64,000 bases of DNA from Mangrovibacterium diazotrophicum (lineage in GTDB: Bacteria; Bacteroidota; Bacteroidia; Bacteroidales; Prolixibacteraceae). Location of the stretch: assembly GCF_003610535.1 (NCBI RefSeq), contig NZ_RAPN01000001.1:186001-250000 (forward strand), written 5' to 3'. Below are positions 59,704 to 64,000 of the stretch, in pieces; the stretch's first letter is position 1, and the number at the start of each line of letters is the position of its first letter. Under the pieces are notes generated by a model. The model was not told the origin of the DNA, made no database searches, and saw only the letters and a program-made list of their open reading frames with translations. The position numbers were made by a program, and so were the translations under genes.

Positions 59704-60720
59704 ATGAAAGCAATTGAAATAACCAAAGCAGGCGAGATGCAGCTGGTTGAGCGCGAAATGCCTCAAATGGCTGCCGGCGAAATTCTGCTCAAGCTAAAAT
59801 ATGTGGGCTTTTGCGGCTCCGATTTAAGTACTTACCTTGGCAAAAATCCGCTGGTTCAATATCCACGCATTCCGGGGCACGAGATTTCGGCTGTCATTGA
59901 AAAAATTGGGGATGCGGTTCCCGATTCGTTCACTGTAGGACAATCGGTGACAGTTGTCCCATATACCAATTGCGGGCAATGTACGTCGTGCAAGCAGAAG
60001 CGTTTCAACGCCTGTCGCTACAATCAAACTCTGGGAGTACAGCGTGACGGCGCGATGGCTGAATACATTACAGTACCCTGGCAAAAAGTGTTGAAGGATG
60101 AAGCGCTTTCTGATGTCCAGTTGGCTTTGGTTGAACCAATGACTGTTGGTTTCCATGCCGTTGACAATGGCAAAGTAACCGATTTGGATACGGTGATGAT
60201 CTTTGGATGCGGAATGATCGGAAGCGGTGCCATTGTGCGTGCCAAACTGCGTGGGGCAACGGTAGTTGCTGTCGATATTGATGATTCAAAATTGGCAATC
60301 GCCCAGCAATTGGGTGCCGACTATGTCATCAATTCAAAAGACCAGATTTTACATGAAGAACTGGAGAAAATCACGAATGGTGATGGACCGACCGTTGTGA
60401 TTGAAGCCGCCGGGAATCCGATCACTTATAAATCGGCAATCGAGGAAGTGGCTTTTGCAGGCCGGGTGGTTTGCATCGGTTATGCCGGAAATGAGGTGGC
60501 TTTCCCAACCAAGTTGTGGGTGCAAAAAGAAATGGAAATCATGGGCTCCCGCAATGCCAATCCAACAGACTTTGAGGCGGTAATGAAATATTTGAAGCAG
60601 AGTAGTCTGGATGAGAATGTGTTGATTTCGCGGACTGTGGAGCCGGAACAAGCGCCGCAAGCCATGAAAGACTGGTCGGAAGCACCGGGAAAAATCCTCA
60701 AAATTTTAGTGAAGTTTTAA
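59704..60720 (+). CDS. Zn-dependent medium-chain alcohol dehydrogenase
   Basis: A 338-residue MDR enzyme. Catalytic zinc ligands are in YVGFCGSDLSTY (Cys) and IPGHEISAV (His, Glu). Four Cys of the structural zinc lobe are in NCGQCTSCKQKRFNAC, and the Rossmann loop is IFGCGMIGSGAIV, with Asp in VVAVDIDDSK selecting NAD. It resembles sorbitol/L-threonine/galactitol-phosphate dehydrogenases. In this operon it may oxidise a 2-keto-3-deoxy-L-aldonate or a side product; the exact substrate is unknown. A terminator follows the gene. Confidence 0.9.
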   Translation: MKAIEITKAGEMQLVEREMPQMAAGEILLKLKYVGFCGSDLSTYLGKNPLVQYPRIPGHEISAVIEKIGDAVPDSFTVGQSVTVVPYTNCGQCTSCKQKRFNACRYNQTLGVQRDGAMAEYITVPWQKVLKDEALSDVQLALVEPMTVGFHAVDNGKVTDLDTVMIFGCGMIGSGAIVRAKLRGATVVAVDIDDSKLAIAQQLGADYVINSKDQILHEELEKITNGDGPTVVIEAAGNPITYKSAIEEVAFAGRVVCIGYAGNEVAFPTKLWVQKEMEIMGSRNANPTDFEAVMKYLKQSSLDENVLISRTVEPEQAPQAMKDWSEAPGKILKILVKF

Positions 60721-60733
60721 AAATTAATTTATG

Positions 60734-60780
60734 AAAATCGGGTATCCTTAAGCAGAGAAAGGATCACCGATTTTTATTTT
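60734..60780 (+). terminator. Rho-independent terminator of the deoxyhexose operon
   Basis: AAAATCGGGTATCCTT (60734-60749) pairs with AAGGATCACCGATTTT (60759-60774) with two central mismatches, followed by a T-rich tract. Confidence 0.82.
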
Positions 60781-60794
60781 GTAAACGTTTTCAC
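60779..60794 (+). promoter_or_regulatory. LacI-type operator-like site before the second GH78 gene
   Basis: TGTAAACGTTTTCAC contains the symmetrical AAACGTTT core with central CG typical of LacI-family sites. It lies 66 bases upstream of the start codon. It differs from the palindrome at 57201, so a different regulator may bind. Confidence 0.35.
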
Positions 60795-60859
60795 GCTCTC
60801 GTCTTGTTGCAGCAGATTTAATTCAATAATTTCGAAAGCGGATTTTAACGGTTTTAGCA

Positions 60860-63610
60860 ATGAACGATAAACAAACGCTTACTCTTTTACTAATTCTATT
60901 TTTGTCAGCTACTACTTTTGGACAGGTTTCGGTGGGAGGACTCACCTGCGAACTACTGAAAGATCCGGCGGGAATTGAAATACTTCAGCCTCGTTTGGGC
61001 TGGAAAATAGAAAGTGATCAGCGGGATATCCATCAAACAGCTTTCCAGATTTTGGTAGCATCCACAGCCGAAAAGTTAGCTGCGGACGATGCTGATTGCT
61101 GGAATTCAGGGAAAATAGACAGTGACCAATCGCAGCTAATTTCTTATTCAGGGAAGGAGTTGCAAAGCGCTGACAATTGCTTTTGGAAAGTGAAAGTTTG
61201 GACGAATAAAGGTGAAAGCGAATGGAGCGAGCCTGCCCAATGGAGCATGGGCTTGCTGTATTTTAAAGACTGGCGCGCCCGCTGGATCGGATTCGACAAG
61301 GCTTTCCCCTGGGATGATGACTCATTCCATGCTCGTCTTTCGGCCCGCTATTTCCGCAAAGAATTCAATCTGAAAAAGGCTATTCAGGAAGCCAAAGCCT
61401 ATATCATTGGCCTGGGGCTTTACGAGTTGTCGCTGAATGGTGAGAAAGTTGGTGAATCGGTTTTGGCACCTTCGCCTACCGATTATCATGAAAACATCAA
61501 ATACAATATTTACGACCTGACGGATGAGTTGAAGAAGGGCGAAAACGCTCTTGGTGTTGTGGTTGGAAACGGTCGCTACTACGCGACACGTCAGCACTAC
61601 AAAGGCTATAAAATCAAAAATTTTGGTTTTCCGAAATTGCTGTTCCAGTTAGTGGTGAAATATACCGACGGGACAACTGAATACGTTATTTCGAACAACA
61701 GTTGGAAAGGAACAGCTGATGGCCCTATTCGTTCCAACAACGAATACGACGGCGAAGAATACGACGCGCGCAAAGAAATGCCGGGATGGGATACGGTTGG
61801 TTTCGATGATAGCAACTGGCTCGAACCGGAATACGTAGAGCAGCCGGATGGAAAATACGAGGCGCAGCTCAATACGAATATGAAAGTGCTAAAGGAAATC
61901 AAACCAGTTTCGGTTCGCGAGCAAAGCCCTGGAAAATACATCCTTGACTTGGGACAAAACTTTGCCGGCTGGCTGCACCTGAACGTGAACGGCAATGCCG
62001 GAGATACGATTACGATGCGCTTTGGTGAAATTCTGCAAGACGACGGTGAGCTTTTCACCACGAACTTGCGCGATGCACAGGCAACAGCGCAATACATTGT
62101 GAGGGGAGCAGGCGTCGAAAGCTGGGAACCTAAATTTGTTTATTACGGATTCCGCTATGTTGAAATTACCGGCTGGCCCGGCAAACCGACAGTCGATGAT
62201 TTCATCGGGAAAGTGGTTTCGGATGACATGGCGGTTCACGGAACGTTTTCAACATCGAATGCAATGATCAACCAGATTTACCACAACGCATACTGGGGCA
62301 TTCTCAGCAATTACAAAGGTATGCCGGTTGACTGCCCGCAGCGCAACGAGCGCCAGCCCTGGTTGGGCGACCGAACCGTTGGGTGCTACGGCGAAAATTT
62401 CATCTTCGACAATGCCGCTTTGTACCGGAAATGGGTCGATGACATTGCATACTCGCAAAAGCCAGATGGAACCGTCAGCGATGTGGCGCCGGCTTACTGG
62501 CGCTACTACAGCGATAACATGAGCTGGTGCGGAACCTTTTTGATGGTTGCCGACATGCTCTACCAACACACGGGCGATACCGAACCAATCATTAAGCATT
62601 ATGCAGGCATGAAAAAGTGGCTCAGCTACATGGAAGCGCGTTACCTGGAAGATGGCATCATGACCAAAGACAGCTATGGCGACTGGTGCGAACCGCCCGC
62701 AACCATTGAAGAAGGGCGGGGTAAAAGTGCTGACCAAAAGTACCCGAGTGCATTAATTTCAACCGCCTATTATTATCATTATTTGGAGCTGATGCAGCGA
62801 TTCGCAAAACTAAGCGGTAATGAGCAAGATATTGCAGGCTATCAGGAGCAAGCTGGAAAAGTGAAAGATGCCTTTCAAATAACCTTCTACAAAGCAGAAC
62901 AGAAAGGTTACGGCGATAATAAATTAACCGAAAATATTCTGGCTGTGGCCATGGGCTTGGTTCCGGATTTGAAGAAAGAAGAAGTCGTTGGAACCATCGT
63001 GAAAACCATTGAGGAGACCAACAACGGGCACCTGAGCACGGGTGTGATTGGTACGCAGTGGATCATGCGCACACTGACCGAAAACGGCCATGCTGATTGG
63101 GCCTGGAAACTGGCAACAAATACCACTTATCCAAGCTGGGGGTACATGGTGGAGAATGGTGCGACAACAATTTGGGAGCTTTGGAACGGCAACACTGCAG
63201 CGCCCAAAATGAACTCGTACAACCATGTGATGATGCTGGGCGACTTGCTAATCTGGTTTTACGAAGATCTGGCAGGAATTAAATCCAGCGACCAAGCGGT
63301 TGGCTATAAGCAAATAGAGATGAAACCGCAGCTAATTGAAGGACTGGATTCTGTAAATGCCTCATATAAATCGCCTTACGGAACCATTGCCAGCAGTTGG
63401 ACGAAGACCAAGAAGAAATTTGAGTGGAGCATTTCGGTTCCGGCTAATACAAGCGCTTTGGTGTCTATTCCGGCCTCTTCGCTGAATGACATCAAGGAGA
63501 GTGGAAAAGCAATTGCCGGTAATGCTGCTTTCAACGTTGTGAAAACAGAGGATGGCCGTGTTGTACTGGAAGTTGGATCAGGCAGCTACCACTGGACATC
63601 AAAATTGTAG
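60860..63610 (+). CDS. GH78 alpha-L-rhamnosidase (second copy in window)
   Basis: A 916-residue exported enzyme (signal LTLLLILFLSATTFGQ). Domain order is the same as in the first GH78: GGLTCELLKDPAGIEILQPRLGWKI at the N-terminus, YIIGLGLYELSLNGEKVGES, LDLGQNFAGWLHL, and the catalytic VDCPQRNERQPWLGDRTVG near residue 490 with the general acid Glu. DMLYQHTGD and NGATTIWELWNG lie in the barrel, and a C-terminal sandwich closes it. It shares family motifs with 9295-12021 but differs at most positions, so it likely cleaves a different rhamnosyl linkage. It is next to the deoxyhexose operon, linking release and catabolism. Confidence 0.95.
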   Translation: MNDKQTLTLLLILFLSATTFGQVSVGGLTCELLKDPAGIEILQPRLGWKIESDQRDIHQTAFQILVASTAEKLAADDADCWNSGKIDSDQSQLISYSGKELQSADNCFWKVKVWTNKGESEWSEPAQWSMGLLYFKDWRARWIGFDKAFPWDDDSFHARLSARYFRKEFNLKKAIQEAKAYIIGLGLYELSLNGEKVGESVLAPSPTDYHENIKYNIYDLTDELKKGENALGVVVGNGRYYATRQHYKGYKIKNFGFPKLLFQLVVKYTDGTTEYVISNNSWKGTADGPIRSNNEYDGEEYDARKEMPGWDTVGFDDSNWLEPEYVEQPDGKYEAQLNTNMKVLKEIKPVSVREQSPGKYILDLGQNFAGWLHLNVNGNAGDTITMRFGEILQDDGELFTTNLRDAQATAQYIVRGAGVESWEPKFVYYGFRYVEITGWPGKPTVDDFIGKVVSDDMAVHGTFSTSNAMINQIYHNAYWGILSNYKGMPVDCPQRNERQPWLGDRTVGCYGENFIFDNAALYRKWVDDIAYSQKPDGTVSDVAPAYWRYYSDNMSWCGTFLMVADMLYQHTGDTEPIIKHYAGMKKWLSYMEARYLEDGIMTKDSYGDWCEPPATIEEGRGKSADQKYPSALISTAYYYHYLELMQRFAKLSGNEQDIAGYQEQAGKVKDAFQITFYKAEQKGYGDNKLTENILAVAMGLVPDLKKEEVVGTIVKTIEETNNGHLSTGVIGTQWIMRTLTENGHADWAWKLATNTTYPSWGYMVENGATTIWELWNGNTAAPKMNSYNHVMMLGDLLIWFYEDLAGIKSSDQAVGYKQIEMKPQLIEGLDSVNASYKSPYGTIASSWTKTKKKFEWSISVPANTSALVSIPASSLNDIKESGKAIAGNAAFNVVKTEDGRVVLEVGSGSYHWTSKL

Positions 63611-63651
63611 TAGAAAGATTTCCTTATTGGCAAAAGGTTGAATTGACCCAG

Positions 63652-64000
63652 ATGAAAATGAAGAAGATAAATATAAAAACGACTTTCACAGCGGGAATAC
63701 TTTTCCTGCTGACAATTAGTTGTTGCAAAAGCGACCGGACCTGGAGAGAAGGAATCGTCAAAGATGAATTTGTATTTACTTTCCAGGGAGCTCCGTTCCG
63801 CTCGCCACATGCGGCAACCATTGCCGAGACCACCGATGGAACTTTGGTTTGTTCGTGGTTTGGCGGAACATACGAGGGACAGCCGGATTGTAGCATTTAT
63901 GTCACCCGCTTTGTGGACGGACAGTGGACGCCTCCCGAAAATGTGGCTAATGGAATTCTGAATGACTCGACCCGTGTTCCTGCCTGGAATCCGGTATTGT
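63652..64000 (+). CDS. Sialidase-fold (BNR repeat) exoenzyme, 3'-truncated by window edge
   Basis: The first 116 residues of a lipoprotein (AGILFLLTISC, then CKSDRTWREG) that continues past the window. After the leader it has FVFTFQGAPFRSPHAATIAE and TTDGTLVCSWFGGTYEGQPDC, followed by SIYVTRFVDGQWTPPENVANG and RVPAWNPVL, the first blade of the BNR_2 sialidase-like propeller family. The FRSPHA Arg corresponds to the first arginine of the sialidase triad position. In PULs such proteins can act on non-sialic-acid substrates. The gene starts 41 bases after the GH78 stop and is probably co-transcribed. It is not the same subfamily as 6239-8011. Confidence 0.82.
   Translation, partial: MKMKKINIKTTFTAGILFLLTISCCKSDRTWREGIVKDEFVFTFQGAPFRSPHAATIAETTDGTLVCSWFGGTYEGQPDCSIYVTRFVDGQWTPPENVANGILNDSTRVPAWNPVL

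Overview
The window looks like a chromosomal segment from a Bacteroidota bacterium. The evidence is a SusC/SusD pair, a candidate Bacteroidota-type promoter (TTTG, about 18 bases, TAnnTTTG) before the small histone-like gene, PorT- and porin-type outer-membrane barrels, many Cys-lipidated exported proteins, a small histone-H1-like protein and several families of short intergenic palindromic repeats. The mix of rhamnose/pectin-type enzymes suggests a plant- or algal-polysaccharide degrader, perhaps of the Bacteroidales/Marinilabiliales kind; that placement is inference. No rRNA, tRNA or CRISPR array was seen.

Layout. 1-12 kb is a polysaccharide utilisation locus: the C-terminal part of a SusC transporter, SusD, two GH43-type five-bladed propellers, a BNR/sialidase-fold protein with a C-terminal CBM9-like domain, a clan GH-A barrel and a GH78 alpha-L-rhamnosidase. 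12-24 kb is mixed: a histone-like gene with its own promoter and terminator, an MFS exporter, an MprF-like lysyl-PG synthase/flippase, a winged-helix regulator with an NAD-binding reductase, a Crp-type regulator, a GH105 unsaturated uronyl hydrolase and an esterase. 24-33 kb is an accessory region read on the minus strand: lipoproteins, a SLATT-like 2TM protein with two unknown partners, a REP-associated tyrosine transposase (RAYT) with nested inverted REP palindromes, a DUF1287 protein, a bacterial pentameric ligand-gated ion channel homologue, and a HEPN protein with the RxxxxH ribonuclease motif.

33-36 kb carries a GH106-type alpha-L-rhamnosidase with a strong terminator, followed by 1 kb of palindromic repeats. 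38-42 kb is a probable iron-acquisition operon: di-heme oxidoreductase, porin, imelysin. 43-50 kb has a fructosamine-kinase-like gene, a NarX/NarL-type two-component pair and a RecB/AddA-like helicase-nuclease. 50-56 kb holds small genes of mostly unknown function.

56-64 kb returns to sugar metabolism. A LacI-family regulator is divergent from a mutarotase, aldo/keto reductase, lactonase-like amidohydrolase and Zn-dehydrogenase set, which fits non-phosphorylating L-rhamnose or L-fucose oxidation. A second GH78 rhamnosidase and the start of a sialidase-fold exoenzyme follow. Together the two GH78 enzymes, the GH106 and the GH105 could release rhamnose and unsaturated uronate from a rhamnose-rich acidic polymer such as rhamnogalacturonan or ulvan. 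The intracellular cluster would oxidise the 6-deoxyhexose. No polysaccharide lyase, sugar permease, aldonate dehydratase or aldolase is in the window, so the route is incomplete here.
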